From NCBI GenBank assembly GCA_046758005.1, contig JBHHZJ010000077.1, positions 1 to 17,135 on the forward strand: a stretch of 17,135 bases of DNA, given 5' to 3'. The DNA comes from JBHHZJ01 sp046758005. GTDB lineage: Bacteria; Pseudomonadota; Alphaproteobacteria; Kiloniellales; J153. Made by a program: the position numbers and the translations under genes. Of this stretch, positions 1 through 8,690 are shown one piece after another; positions within the stretch are counted from its first letter, which is position 1; each line of letters opens with the position of its first letter. The notes under the pieces are model-generated. The model saw only the letters and a list, made by a program, of their open reading frames with translations, ran no database searches and was not told the DNA's origin.

Positions 1-1
1 C

Positions 2-724
2 AAGGGCGGCCTGCACGTCTCGGCGGTCGAGAAGGACCCGCGCACCTACGAGCACATCGACCCCGCGCTGGTCGGCAACCGGCGCCACGTCGTGGTCTCC
101 GACCAGGCCGGGCGCTCCAACATCCTCGCCCGCTTCCGCGAGCTCGACATCGACGTGGACGTGGCGGACGACCGGCTGAGCTCGCTCATCGAGCTGGTCA
201 AGGCGCGCGAGTTCGAGGGCTATGCCTACGACGGCGCGGAGGCGAGCTTCGAGCTTCTCGCCCGGCGCGCCTTCGGCGGCGTGTCGCCCTACTTCAAGCT
301 GACGCGCTTCCGCATCATGGACGACCGGCGCTGGAACGCGCGCGGCGAGCTGGTCACCGAGTCCGAGGCCACCGTCACCATCGACGTGGGCGGCCGGGCG
401 CGCATGGAGGTCGCCACCGGCAACGGCCCGGTGCACGCGCTCGACACCGCGATCCGCAAGGCGCTGCTGCCCATCTACCCGCAGCTCGAGGACATGCGCC
501 TGGTCGACTACAAGGTGCGCATCCTGACCCCGCAGGCGGGCACCGGCGCGGTCACGCGGGTCATGATCGAAAGCGCCGACGGCGCGGGGCGGCGCTGGAC
601 CACGGTGGGCGTCTCGACCAACATCATCGACGCCTCCTTCAACGCCCTGCACGACGGCATCACCTGGAAGCTGATGCAGGAGGGGGCCCGGGCGCCGGGG
701 CCCGGCGCGGGCGGGCCCGGCTAG
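2..724 (+). CDS. cimA: Citramalate synthase, C-terminal part (5' end outside window)
   Basis: This is the 3' end of a citramalate synthase, which condenses pyruvate with acetyl-CoA to give (R)-citramalate, the first step of the threonine-independent isoleucine pathway. The reading frame is open from base 2, so the catalytic TIM barrel lies upstream of the window. The visible start (KGGLHVSAV, then HIDPALVGNRRHVVVSDQ and GRSN) matches the conserved linker of this family. Roughly the last 130 residues look like the LeuA-type dimerisation/allosteric domain, with segments such as GNGPVHALDTAIRKAL and LVDYKVRIL. The extreme C-terminus is a low-complexity Gly/Pro/Ala tail. 2-Isopropylmalate synthase shares this domain, but the linker sequence favours CimA. 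It is followed 10 nt later by trmJ, so the two are probably co-transcribed. Confidence 0.85.
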   Translation, partial: KGGLHVSAVEKDPRTYEHIDPALVGNRRHVVVSDQAGRSNILARFRELDIDVDVADDRLSSLIELVKAREFEGYAYDGAEASFELLARRAFGGVSPYFKLTRFRIMDDRRWNARGELVTESEATVTIDVGGRARMEVATGNGPVHALDTAIRKALLPIYPQLEDMRLVDYKVRILTPQAGTGAVTRVMIESADGAGRRWTTVGVSTNIIDASFNALHDGITWKLMQEGARAPGPGAGGPG

Positions 725-734
725 CGGTCTTCCG

Positions 735-1496
735 ATGGCCGGGACCGACAAGACCAAACCCGTTGTTCTCGGCGGGCCGGCGGTGATTCTGGTCGATCCG
801 CAACTGGGCGAGAACATCGGCATGGCGGCGCGCGCCATGCTGAACTGCGGGCTCGGCGACCTGCGCCTCGTGCGTCCGCGCGACGGCTGGCCCAACCCGG
901 CGGCCGAGAACGCGGCCTCGGGCGCCCACGAGGTGCTGGCGCGCGCCCGCCTGTTCGCGACCACGGGCGAGGCCGTGGCCGACCTGCGGCGCCTGTACGC
1001 GACCACGGCGCGCTCGCGCGACATGGCCAAGCCGGTCGTGATCCCGCGCCGGGCGGCGGCCGAGATGCGCGCGGCCGAGGCCGAGGGGCTGGCCACCGGC
1101 GTCCTTTTCGGGCCGGAGCGCGCCGGGCTGACCAACGACGACGTGGCCCTGGCCGACGCCGTGATCCGGGCCCCGCTCAACCCGGCCTTCGCCTCGCTCA
1201 ACCTGGCCCAGGCGGTGTTGCTGGTCGGCTACGAGTGGTTCCAGGCGAGCGCCGGGGCCGAAGCCCGCGCGCTGCCGCCCGGCGCCGGCCGCCCGGCGAC
1301 CAAGGCGGAGCTGGCCGGCTTTTTCGAGCGCCTGGAGCGCGCGCTCGACGAGGCGGGGTTCCTGCTGCCGCTCGAGAAGCGTCCGAGCATGGTGCGCAAC
1401 CTGCGCACCCTGTTCGCCCGCGCCGTGCCGAGCGAGCGGGAGGTGCGCACCCTGCACGGCATTCTCACCGCGCTGACCGCCAAACACAGGAAATGA
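735..1496 (+). CDS. trmJ: tRNA (cytidine/uridine-2'-O-)-methyltransferase TrmJ
   Basis: A SPOUT-class (TrmH/TrmJ) RNA ribose methyltransferase of 253 residues, expected to 2'-O-methylate position 32 of tRNAs using SAM. The family signatures are plain: DPQLGENIGMAARAM near residues 21-35, with the conserved Asn27 and Arg33, then LFGPERAGLTND around 124-134, and PLNPAFASLNLAQAV around 147-161. The last two are the motifs that build the SAM-binding knot. The C-terminal ~80 residues form the helical extension typical of TrmJ. The ATG lies 10 nt after the cimA stop, with only a weak Shine-Dalgarno, so translation may be coupled. The product is cytoplasmic. The exact target base cannot be read from sequence. 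Confidence 0.9.
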   Translation: MAGTDKTKPVVLGGPAVILVDPQLGENIGMAARAMLNCGLGDLRLVRPRDGWPNPAAENAASGAHEVLARARLFATTGEAVADLRRLYATTARSRDMAKPVVIPRRAAAEMRAAEAEGLATGVLFGPERAGLTNDDVALADAVIRAPLNPAFASLNLAQAVLLVGYEWFQASAGAEARALPPGAGRPATKAELAGFFERLERALDEAGFLLPLEKRPSMVRNLRTLFARAVPSEREVRTLHGILTALTAKHRK

Positions 1497-1544
1497 CCCG
1501 AACCGCCGGGAGACGAAAACACGACGGCGATCCCACATCCGGAC

Positions 1545-1577
1545 GAGCCGATCATGAGCCGATCACGAGCCAAGCAT
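1545..1577. repeat. Three 11-bp tandem repeats
   Basis: Three consecutive 11-mers, GAGCCGATCAT, GAGCCGATCAC and GAGCCAAGCAT, followed by a further GAG. They lie in the 97-nt gap between the convergent trmJ and transporter genes. The first two copies differ at one base and the third at two or three. No function is evident. Confidence 0.6.
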
Positions 1578-1593
1578 GAGCTCCCGTTGCGGA

Positions 1594-2538
1594 TTATTTC
1601 GAACCCGCGGCGCCCTTTGCGCCTTCGCGTCTTCGCGGCGAATATTCTTTTCTCCGCACCTCCGCGTCGCTTTGGCGGCGACTGTGCCGCAAGGCCAGCG
1701 CCGAGTGGGCGATGAGCGCCGCGATGACGATGGCCCCGCCTATGAGCGCCCGCGCGCTCGGCGTCTCGCCCAAGGCCAGCCAGACCCACAGCGGCCCGAG
1801 CACGGTTTCCAACAGCAGAATGAGGCCGACCTCCGGCGCCGGCAGGTAGCGCGGCCCGAGCGTCACCAGCGCGAAGGCCACCGGCAGCACGAACAGGCCG
1901 AGCAGGAGCAGGAGGCCGACCTGCTCCGCCTGGACCGTCAACGGGCTGGCGAGCGGAAGCATGGCCAGCGCGCTCAAGGCCCCGCTCAGCGCCATGGCCG
2001 GGACCATGTTGCGCGCGCGGGCGCGCCGGATGAGCGTCAGGCCGGCGGCCATGCACACCGCCGTGCCCAGCGCCGCCAGGTCGCCGCCCAGTGTCCCGCC
2101 GCGCGCACTGTCCGAGGCGAGGACGCCGATCCCGACGATCGCCGCCAGGATCGCCGCCCAGGTGCGCACGGGTACCGGCTCGGCCAGGAACAGGCGGCTG
2201 AAGACCGCGGCGATGAGCGGCGCGGCGGCGATGATCACCAGCGTGTTGGCGACGCTGGTGTGGTGGAGCGCCACGATGAACAGCACGCTGCCTGCGGCGA
2301 AAACGGCCGCCGCCGCCAGGCCGGTCGCTCCGACGGCGCGGAAGCGCGCCGGCGCCTCGCCCCGGTAGTAGGCGGCCAGGAACCCGCTCAGCGCCAGCAT
2401 CAGGAGCACGCCGCGCCAGAACACCATGGTCCAGGAGTCGAGCGCGATCAGGCGCACGAGCAGGCTGTCCGGGGTCAGCACCAGGACCCCGACCGTGGTG
2501 ATCACCAGGCCCTTGGCGTGCTCCGACAGCCGCTCCAT
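1594..2538 (-). CDS. DMT-superfamily (EamA) transporter
   Basis: An inner-membrane permease of the drug/metabolite transporter superfamily with two EamA repeats. About ten hydrophobic segments can be counted, from GLVITTVGVLVL near the N-terminus to GGAIVIAALIAHSALAL near the C-terminus. The second repeat ends with the family-typical arrangement of PAPEVGLILLLETVLGPLWVW followed by GETPS. The substrate cannot be inferred. I start at the ATG at 2538 because it follows a G-rich ribosome-binding tract. An upstream in-frame ATG at 2574 would overlap the divergent rpsD -35 box. The last ~25 residues are charged and Arg-rich (RRKEYSPRRREGAKG) and are encoded by a repeat-like sequence, so the ancestral C-terminus has probably been replaced. 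It diverges from rpsD and converges with trmJ. Confidence 0.85.
   Translation of the reverse strand: MERLSEHAKGLVITTVGVLVLTPDSLLVRLIALDSWTMVFWRGVLLMLALSGFLAAYYRGEAPARFRAVGATGLAAAAVFAAGSVLFIVALHHTSVANTLVIIAAAPLIAAVFSRLFLAEPVPVRTWAAILAAIVGIGVLASDSARGGTLGGDLAALGTAVCMAAGLTLIRRARARNMVPAMALSGALSALAMLPLASPLTVQAEQVGLLLLLGLFVLPVAFALVTLGPRYLPAPEVGLILLLETVLGPLWVWLALGETPSARALIGGAIVIAALIAHSALALRHSRRQSDAEVRRKEYSPRRREGAKGAAGSK
1611..1678. repeat. Dispersed-repeat-like sequence at the transporter 3' end
   Basis: Read on the minus strand, this stretch has short quasi-periodic units (GCGAAGAC, GCGAAGGC, GCAAAGGG). They resemble a family of CGCAAAGACGCGAAGG-type repeats I know from many bacterial genomes, often at gene ends. 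It encodes the terminal residues of the transporter. There is only one copy in this window, so its dispersed nature is inferred rather than shown. Confidence 0.45.
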
Positions 2539-2567
2539 GTCCCCCCCGTCCCCGCCTCGCGTCCGGT

Positions 2568-2595
2568 TTGACATCCGCCGCCCGGTCCGTATAGT
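2568..2595 (+). promoter_or_regulatory. rpsD promoter
   Basis: A perfect -35 TTGACA (2568-2573) and a -10 TATAGT (2590-2595) separated by 16 nt. This is the best sigma-70-type match in the window. It implies a leader of roughly 110 nt before the rpsD start, long enough for ribosomal-protein autoregulation, although I could not identify a specific S4-binding fold. It faces away from the transporter gene. Confidence 0.75.
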
Positions 2596-2713
2596 CCCGC
2601 GGTCCTTCCCGGGAACGCGGGACGGGGCCGAGGCCCCGGCGCCCCGCCCGCCGGCCCAGGCGGCCGGATGGGACTACCGGGACAACAAGCCGATTGCAAG
2701 GAGACGCGCGAGC

Positions 2714-3328
2714 ATGTCCAAGCGGCTCGAGTCCAAGTACAAGATCAACCGGCGCCTGGGCGTCAACCTGTGGGGCCGGCCCAAGAGCCCGGTCAACAAG
2801 CGCGACTACGGCCCCGGCGAGCACGGCCAACGCCGGCGCAAGCCCTCGGACTTCGGGACCCAGCTCAAGGCCAAGCAACGGGTCAAGGGCTACTACGGCA
2901 ACATCGGCGAGCGCCGGTTCCGCCGCTATTACGAGGAGGCGGTGCGGCGCAAGGGCGACACCGGGCAGAACCTGATCGAGCTGCTGGAGCGGCGCCTGGA
3001 CGCGGTGGTCTACCGGGCCAAGTTCGTGCCCACCGTCTTCGCCGCGCGCCAGTTGGTCAACCACGGCCACATCCTGGTCAACGGCAAGCGGGTCAACATC
3101 CCGTCCTACCAGGTGAGCGACGGCGACGAAATCCAGATCAAGCCGAAGAGCCGCGAGCTCGACCTCGTCCTCCAGGGCGCCGAGTCGCCCGAGCGCGACG
3201 TGCCCGACTACATCGACGTGGACTACAGCCACATGAAGGCGCGCTTCATCCGCGGGCCCAAGCTCGCGGACGTGCCCTACCCGGTGCAGATGGAGCCGAA
3301 CCTGGTCATCGAGTTCTACTCGCGGTAA
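2714..3328 (+). CDS. rpsD: 30S ribosomal protein S4
   Basis: Primary 16S rRNA-binding protein of the small subunit, 204 residues, the usual length for alphaproteobacterial S4. The N-terminus (MSKRLESKYKINRRLGVNLWG) lacks the zinc-binding cysteines found in some S4 proteins. The S4 RNA-binding domain spans about residues 93-160 (RRLDAVVYRAKFVPT, then ARQLVNHGHILVNGKRVNIPS). The C-terminus ends PNLVIEFYSR, as expected. The start is fixed by homology and by an AAGGAG ribosome-binding site at 2698-2703, 10 nt upstream. The open frame extends further 5', but that extension runs through the promoter. The gene is monocistronic, with its own promoter, and converges with the VOC gene across a hairpin-rich gap. 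Confidence 0.97.
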   Translation: MSKRLESKYKINRRLGVNLWGRPKSPVNKRDYGPGEHGQRRRKPSDFGTQLKAKQRVKGYYGNIGERRFRRYYEEAVRRKGDTGQNLIELLERRLDAVVYRAKFVPTVFAARQLVNHGHILVNGKRVNIPSYQVSDGDEIQIKPKSRELDLVLQGAESPERDVPDYIDVDYSHMKARFIRGPKLADVPYPVQMEPNLVIEFYSR

Positions 3329-3330
3329 AC

Positions 3331-3386
3331 CCTGATCGCACAAATTCGGGAGTCTAGAGACTCACGAATTTCGTACGTGAATCAGG
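3331..3386. terminator. Large imperfect palindrome after rpsD
   Basis: It begins 2 nt after the rpsD stop. CCTGAT (3331-3336) pairs with ATCAGG (3381-3386). Inside, AAATTCG (3342-3348) pairs with CGAATTT (3365-3371), and GAGTC (3350-3354) with GACTC (3359-3363), around a TAGA loop. It has one G/A mismatch and an asymmetric bulge. No T-tract follows, so it is either a processing/stability hairpin or a weak bidirectional terminator between the convergent genes. Confidence 0.45.
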
Positions 3387-3407
3387 CGCTTACTCTTAAG
3401 GGGTTGC

Positions 3408-3430
3408 ACCGGCTTTCTTTGAAAGCCGGT
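3408..3430. terminator. Perfect 10-bp hairpin between convergent genes
   Basis: ACCGGCTTTC and GAAAGCCGGT form a perfect 10-bp inverted repeat around a TTT loop. It lies 79 nt after the rpsD stop and 29 nt before the end of the VOC gene. No poly-T follows on either strand, so its role as a terminator for either gene is inferred from position and symmetry. Confidence 0.45.
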
Positions 3431-3459
3431 ACCAGGCCCGGGTGCCGCAGTCCCGGCCT

Positions 3460-3867
3460 TCACTCTCCGGCACCCGGATAGTCGCTCAGGTCCGCCTCCT
3501 CCTCGGCGGCGAAGGCGACCTCGATATGGTTTCCGTCGGGGTCGCGGACGTTGACCTGGCGCAGGCCGAGGTCGGGCACGACGGCGATGCGGTAGGCCAC
3601 GTCCATGCCCCGCAGCAGGGCGAGGAAGTCGCCCAGCCCCTCGGCGCGGAAGGCGAAGTGCTCGATGCGCGCCTCGCCGGCGCGCGGGTCCTCGGGCACC
3701 TCGACCAGGTGCACCGCCGCCTGCGCGTCGCAGTAGAGCCACGCGCCGCCGAAGGCGAACGGCGGCCGCGCGCCGGGCCGCAGGCCCAGCACCTCGGTAT
3801 AGAACGCGGTCATCTCGGCCAAGCGCGCGGTGCGGATGTTGACGTGGTCGAGGCACTTGATGGACAT
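3460..3867 (-). CDS. VOC (glyoxalase/bleomycin-resistance fold) protein
   Basis: A single vicinal-oxygen-chelate domain protein of 135 residues. It shows the two beta-alpha-beta-beta-beta halves, beginning CLDHVNIRT and closing with VRDPDGNHIEVAF. His8, His70 and Glu116 sit where VOC enzymes bind their metal, so a metalloenzyme is plausible (glyoxalase-like, dioxygenase-like or a thiol transferase). The substrate is not evident. I start at the ATG at 3867, preceded by a GGGAGGG ribosome-binding tract. An in-frame ATG seven codons upstream lacks support. It has no obvious partner, lying downstream of the hairpin that ends the pur-bolA-grxD transcript. Confidence 0.8.
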   Translation of the reverse strand: MSIKCLDHVNIRTARLAEMTAFYTEVLGLRPGARPPFAFGGAWLYCDAQAAVHLVEVPEDPRAGEARIEHFAFRAEGLGDFLALLRGMDVAYRIAVVPDLGLRQVNVRDPDGNHIEVAFAAEEEADLSDYPGAGE

Positions 3868-3934
3868 CCCACCCTCCCGCGCGCCCATTGTGAGCGCCGC
3901 GCGGCGGCGCGGGCAAGCGCGTCGTGCAAACGAA

Positions 3935-3965
3935 ACGGGCCGCCGCCGCGTGCGGCGCGGCCCGT
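3935..3965 (-). terminator. Terminator of the pur-bolA-grxD operon
   Basis: Read on the minus strand, ACGGGCCGC and GCGGCCCGT form a perfect 9-bp GC-rich stem with an 13-nt internal loop. A T-rich stretch follows (TTCGTTTG). It lies 38 nt beyond the grxD stop, where an intrinsic terminator for the operon would be expected. Confidence 0.55.
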
Positions 3966-4003
3966 CGTCCCACGCGCTCCGCCGGGGAAGCCCGTTGCCG
4001 CCC

Positions 4004-4342
4004 TCAGGCGGCCGGCTGCGCCTCGATGCCCTTGCTCTGCAACAGTTCCTGCAGCTCGCCGGTCTGGAACATCTCGCGCACGATGTCGCAGCCGCCGACG
4101 AACTCGCCCTTGACGTAGAGCTGCGGAATCGTGGGCCAGTTGCTGAAGTCCTTGACGCCCTGGCGCAGGCCGGGGTCCTGGAGCACGTCGATGCCCTGGA
4201 ACTTGACGCCGAGATGCGAGAGCACCTGGACCACCGCGGCGGAGAAGCCGCACTGCGGGAAGACCGGTGTGCCCTTCATGAACAGCACCACGTCGTTTTC
4301 GCTGATTTGCTGACGGATCCGTTCCGCGACGAGATTGTCCAT
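4004..4342 (-). CDS. grxD: Monothiol glutaredoxin, Grx4/GrxD type
   Basis: A 112-residue cytoplasmic monothiol glutaredoxin that binds a glutathione-ligated [2Fe-2S] cluster and takes part in iron-sulfur cluster delivery and iron sensing. The CGFS active site starts at Cys31, preceded by VVLFMKGTPVFPQ. The glutathione-binding TIP motif (SNWPTIPQLYVKGE) and the GGCDI segment follow in the expected order. The start at 4342 is preceded by an AAGAGG ribosome-binding site. Much longer open frames run in the same frame upstream, through purL, but are shadows. It lies 59 nt downstream of bolA. BolA proteins and CGFS glutaredoxins form hetero-complexes, so the pairing fits. Last gene of the operon. 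Confidence 0.95.
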   Translation of the reverse strand: MDNLVAERIRQQISENDVVLFMKGTPVFPQCGFSAAVVQVLSHLGVKFQGIDVLQDPGLRQGVKDFSNWPTIPQLYVKGEFVGGCDIVREMFQTGELQELLQSKGIEAQPAA

Positions 4343-4401
4343 GTCCTCTTTTCCTTGCAAAAATCCATGGTCCGGTGTCGGCACCACCGGTCCGCGCACG
4401 T

Positions 4402-4641
4402 TCACGATTCCGCCGGCGCCGAGGTTTGGATCGCCAGCGCGTGCAACTCGCCTCCCATGCGTCCCTGCAGGGCTTGGTAGACCATCTGGTGCTGCTGCAC
4501 CCGGGTCTTGCCCCTGAACGACGGGGAGACGATGTAGGCGGCGTAGTGGTCGCCGTCGCCGCGCAGGTCCTCGATGTTGACCTGGGCGTCCGGAATCGCC
4601 TGTTTGATGAGGCCTTCGATCTCGGCGGGCGTCATCGCCAT
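4402..4641 (-). CDS. bolA: BolA family protein
   Basis: A small (79-residue) BolA-fold protein, consisting of the KH-like domain alone. The hallmark C-terminal segment is present (SPSFRGKTRVQQHQMVYQAL), including the helix-borne His thought to ligate the shared [2Fe-2S] cluster with a monothiol glutaredoxin. The N-terminal region (MTPAEIEGLIKQAIPDAQV) is typical. The start at 4641 lies 6 nt after the purL stop. A second ATG two codons downstream is also possible. With grxD immediately downstream, the likely job is iron-sulfur cluster trafficking or assembly-status sensing, not the shape-control role of E. coli BolA itself. Confidence 0.93.
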   Translation of the reverse strand: MAMTPAEIEGLIKQAIPDAQVNIEDLRGDGDHYAAYIVSPSFRGKTRVQQHQMVYQALQGRMGGELHALAIQTSAPAES

Positions 4642-4647
4642 GACGGT

Positions 4648-6881
<2,234 letters not shown>

Positions 6882-6885
<4 letters not shown>

Positions 6886-7586
6886 GAAAGCGCCTCGACC
6901 AGGCCGTCGAACAGCGCCCGCCCGTCGGCGCCGCCGAGCGCCGGGTCGGCCAGGCGCTCGGGGTGCGGCATCAGGCCGAGCACGGTCTTGGTCTCGTTGA
7001 AGATGCCGGCGATGTTGCGCGCCGAGCCGTTGGGATTCGAGTCACTCGCGAGATCGCCCGACTCGGTGCAATAGCGGAACGCGATCTGGCCGCGCTGCTC
7101 GAGCTCCTCCAGCACCTCGTCGTCGGCCACGTAGTTGCCGTCGTGATGGGCGACGGGGAGGCGGATCGTCTGCCCGGCCTCGTACTTGCTCGTGAACAGG
7201 CTCTGGCTGGTCTCGACGCGGACGTGGACGTCCTTGCACACGAACTTCAGGCTGGCGTTGCGGATGAGCGCGCCCGGCAGCAGGCCGGCCTCGGTCAGGA
7301 TCTGGAAGCCGTTGCAGATGCCGAGCGCCGGCACGCCCCGGTGCGCGCGGCGCACGACCTCGGCCATCACGGGCGAGTGCGCGGCCATCGCGCCGCAACG
7401 CAGGTAGTCGCCGTAGGAGAAGCCGCCGGGGAGCACGATCAGGTCGACCGTCTCGAAGTCGGCGTCCTTGTGCCAGACCATGACCGGCTGCCCGTTCGAG
7501 GGATGGCGCGCCATCGCCTGGCGCAGCGCGACGGCCACGTCGCGGTCGCAGTTGGAGCCGGGAAAGACGATGACGGCGGCCTTCAT
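6882..7586 (-). CDS. purQ: Phosphoribosylformylglycinamidine synthase, glutaminase subunit PurQ
   Basis: Class I glutamine amidotransferase that supplies ammonia to PurL. It has 234 residues and begins MKAAVIVFPGSNCDRD. The nucleophile is Cys91 (PALGICNGFQIL) and the triad is completed by His208 and Glu210 (GLMPHPER). The start at 7586 is set by homology and by a GGAGGG ribosome-binding site about 10 nt upstream; a 20-codon in-frame extension is not supported. A 6-bp inverted repeat (7604-7609 with 7616-7621) lies just upstream in the 91-nt gap after purS. It might affect translation but has no terminator T-tract. Confidence 0.97.
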
Positions 7587-7677
7587 GCCGGCCGGACCCT
7601 CCGGACCGTCTCGAAACGGTCGAGCACCGGCCCCGGGTCGTCCCACGGGCGCCGGGTCACGTTGCGCGCGGCCTCGC

Positions 7678-7944
7678 TCACGGCGCGTCTTGACCGTCCT
7701 GCTCGTCGGCCAGTTCGATGGCGTAGGTCTCGATCACGGTGTTGGCGAGCAGCTTCTCGCACATCTCCCGGACCCGCGCGCGCGCCCGCACGGGGTCGGT
7801 CTCGGCGAGCTCCAGCTCGATCACCTTGCCCTGGCGGACCCGTTCGATCCCGGCGAAGCCGAGCCCGGCGAGGGCGTGTTGGATCGCCTTGCCCTGCGGG
7901 TCCAGGACGCCCGGCTTGAGGGTGACGTGGACGCGCGCCTTCAC
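7678..7944 (-). CDS. purS: Phosphoribosylformylglycinamidine synthase subunit PurS
   Basis: Small 88-residue subunit that holds PurQ and PurL together and helps ammonia pass between them. The sequence has the family pattern: KARVHVTLKPGVLDPQGKAI, then LGFAGIERVRQGKVIELEL, then EMCEKLLANTVIETYAIEL. I place the start at the GTG at 7944, which follows a GGGAG ribosome-binding site and matches the conserved N-terminus. The longer in-frame ATG at 8019 would add 25 low-complexity residues. In related genomes purC usually sits immediately upstream. Here about 850 nt separates them. Confidence 0.92.
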   Translation of the reverse strand: MKARVHVTLKPGVLDPQGKAIQHALAGLGFAGIERVRQGKVIELELAETDPVRARARVREMCEKLLANTVIETYAIELADEQDGQDAP

Positions 7945-8072
7945 CTGCGGCTCTCCCGAATCGCGGCCGCCGGAGCGGGCCGGGGCGCGCAATCTAGCCG
8001 CGGCGCGGCGCGGCGACAAGGTGGCGGCGCGGATATTTCATGCCGTTGGGGGGAGAGGAGGGGAGCGGCAGT

Positions 8073-8125
8073 AATTCGGGGACAGTATCCTCATTCCGCA
8101 GTATTAAGTATACTGTCGCCGAATT
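8073..8125. repeat. REP-like palindromic pair related to the RAYT termini
   Basis: The left arm, AATTCGGGGACAGTAT (8073-8088) followed by CCTCATTCC, matches the GGGGACAGTATACTTAATTCC unit beside the transposase. The right arm (8104-8125) is the inverse unit, ending in ACTGTCGCCGAATT. Together they form a 53-nt imperfect palindrome. No transposase gene is present, so it looks like a non-autonomous copy. Confidence 0.75.
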
Positions 8126-8141
8126 GCCACCGAATTGCGGC

Positions 8142-8152
8142 GTCCCCGAATT
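8142..8152. repeat. Third, partial REP-like half-site
   Basis: GTCCCCGAATT is the inverse of AATTCGGGGAC and lies 16 nt beyond the palindromic pair. The heptamer GAATTGC recurs at 8121, 8132 and 8148, suggesting small local duplications within the repeat cluster. Confidence 0.5.
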
Positions 8153-8269
8153 GCGAGCGTGGCGCGCACGCCGGCCACGGCCGCGCCGCGCGCCGACGGA
8201 CTTCCGTCCTATCAGATTTTTTTCCTTTCTCCTGAAATATCACACAAATCTCAGGATTAAGGCGCCGAC

Positions 8270-8335
8270 TTAGCCACAGAGGAAAAAACGCTACTAATCT
8301 AGTAAACCATAATTTTTTCCCATGTCTTATCCACA
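8270..8335. other. DnaA-box-like 9-mers in AT-rich DNA
   Basis: TTATCCACA at 8327-8335 is an exact consensus DnaA box. TTAGCCACA at 8270-8278 differs from it at one position. Both are in the same orientation within AT-rich sequence. Two sites are too few to call an origin; a chance match or a DnaA titration/regulatory site is equally possible. Confidence 0.35.
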
Positions 8336-8366
8336 ATGGCGTCCACATGAACTTGTTCCTAATATC

Positions 8367-8395
8367 TTGCCAAGGACGAATTTTCGCAGTATTGT
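8367..8395 (+). promoter_or_regulatory. Candidate promoter for the small ORF at 8424
   Basis: TTGCCA (8367-8372) and TATTGT (8390-8395) are separated by 17 nt. They lie about 30 nt upstream of the proposed start. AT-rich DNA gives such matches easily, so support is modest. Confidence 0.3.
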
Positions 8396-8423
8396 TCGAA
8401 TTGGGTTAGATGGGTACTTGGGA

Positions 8424-8690
8424 ATGGGGGAAGACGTGGTCAGTCCATATCTTCTCAGGCCGTTGCGTTCGCTCGAGGAAGTGCTGAGCCGGCCCCGGGC
8501 CCAGGCGCGGTCCGACGGCGAGACGGGGCGCAGCGGCGGCGCCGAGCGCCGGTTGACGGGCGGGACGGCGGCGGCCCTGCGCCAGCAAGGCCGCACGCTG
8601 CGCCCGCGCGTGGTCTGGGTCAACGACGCACCGCCCGCCGCGCGGCGGGCGCCGGGCCGGCCCAAGGGCGGGCGCGGGCCGGGAGGCTGA
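8424..8690 (+). CDS. Small Arg/Gly-rich hypothetical protein
   Basis: Not recognised. The frame encodes about 88 residues beginning MGEDVVSPYLLRPLRSLEEV. Apart from the first few residues, the codons are strongly G/C-ended, as in the real genes around it, which argues for coding. The product is basic and low in hydrophobic residues. The Arg/Pro/Gly-rich C-terminus (APGRPKGGRGPGG) could be a disordered nucleic-acid-binding tail. There is no signal peptide or membrane segment. The start is uncertain: ATG 8424, or GTG 8436 with GGGGG just upstream. It is on the opposite strand to the purine genes, between purC and purS, so it belongs to whatever interrupted that operon. A chance open frame in GC-rich DNA remains possible. 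Confidence 0.4.
   Translation: MGEDVVSPYLLRPLRSLEEVLSRPRAQARSDGETGRSGGAERRLTGGTAAALRQQGRTLRPRVVWVNDAPPAARRAPGRPKGGRGPGG

Larger units (their letters stand above)
7945..8423. other. Gap upstream of purS: repeats plus AT-rich island
   Basis: No gene of the pur operon is seen here. In order it holds about 70 nt of GC-rich sequence, a REP-like palindromic pair (8073-8152), a short GC-rich stretch, and an AT-rich island from about 8213 to 8420. The island contains runs of T and A and two DnaA-box-like 9-mers. A short hairpin (8195-8208) precedes a run of seven T, but no plus-strand transcript is known upstream for it to end. Confidence 0.6.

Noticed and set aside
1229..3343. Very long minus-strand open frame across trmJ, the transporter and rpsD
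   Set aside because: It is antisense or out of frame to three recognised genes and has low-complexity Arg/Ala/Gly composition, typical of shadow frames in GC-rich DNA.
8195..8223. Intrinsic terminator (hairpin plus seven T) on the plus strand
   Set aside because: The stem is only 5-6 bp, 8 nt separate it from the T-run, and no plus-strand gene lies upstream that would need it.
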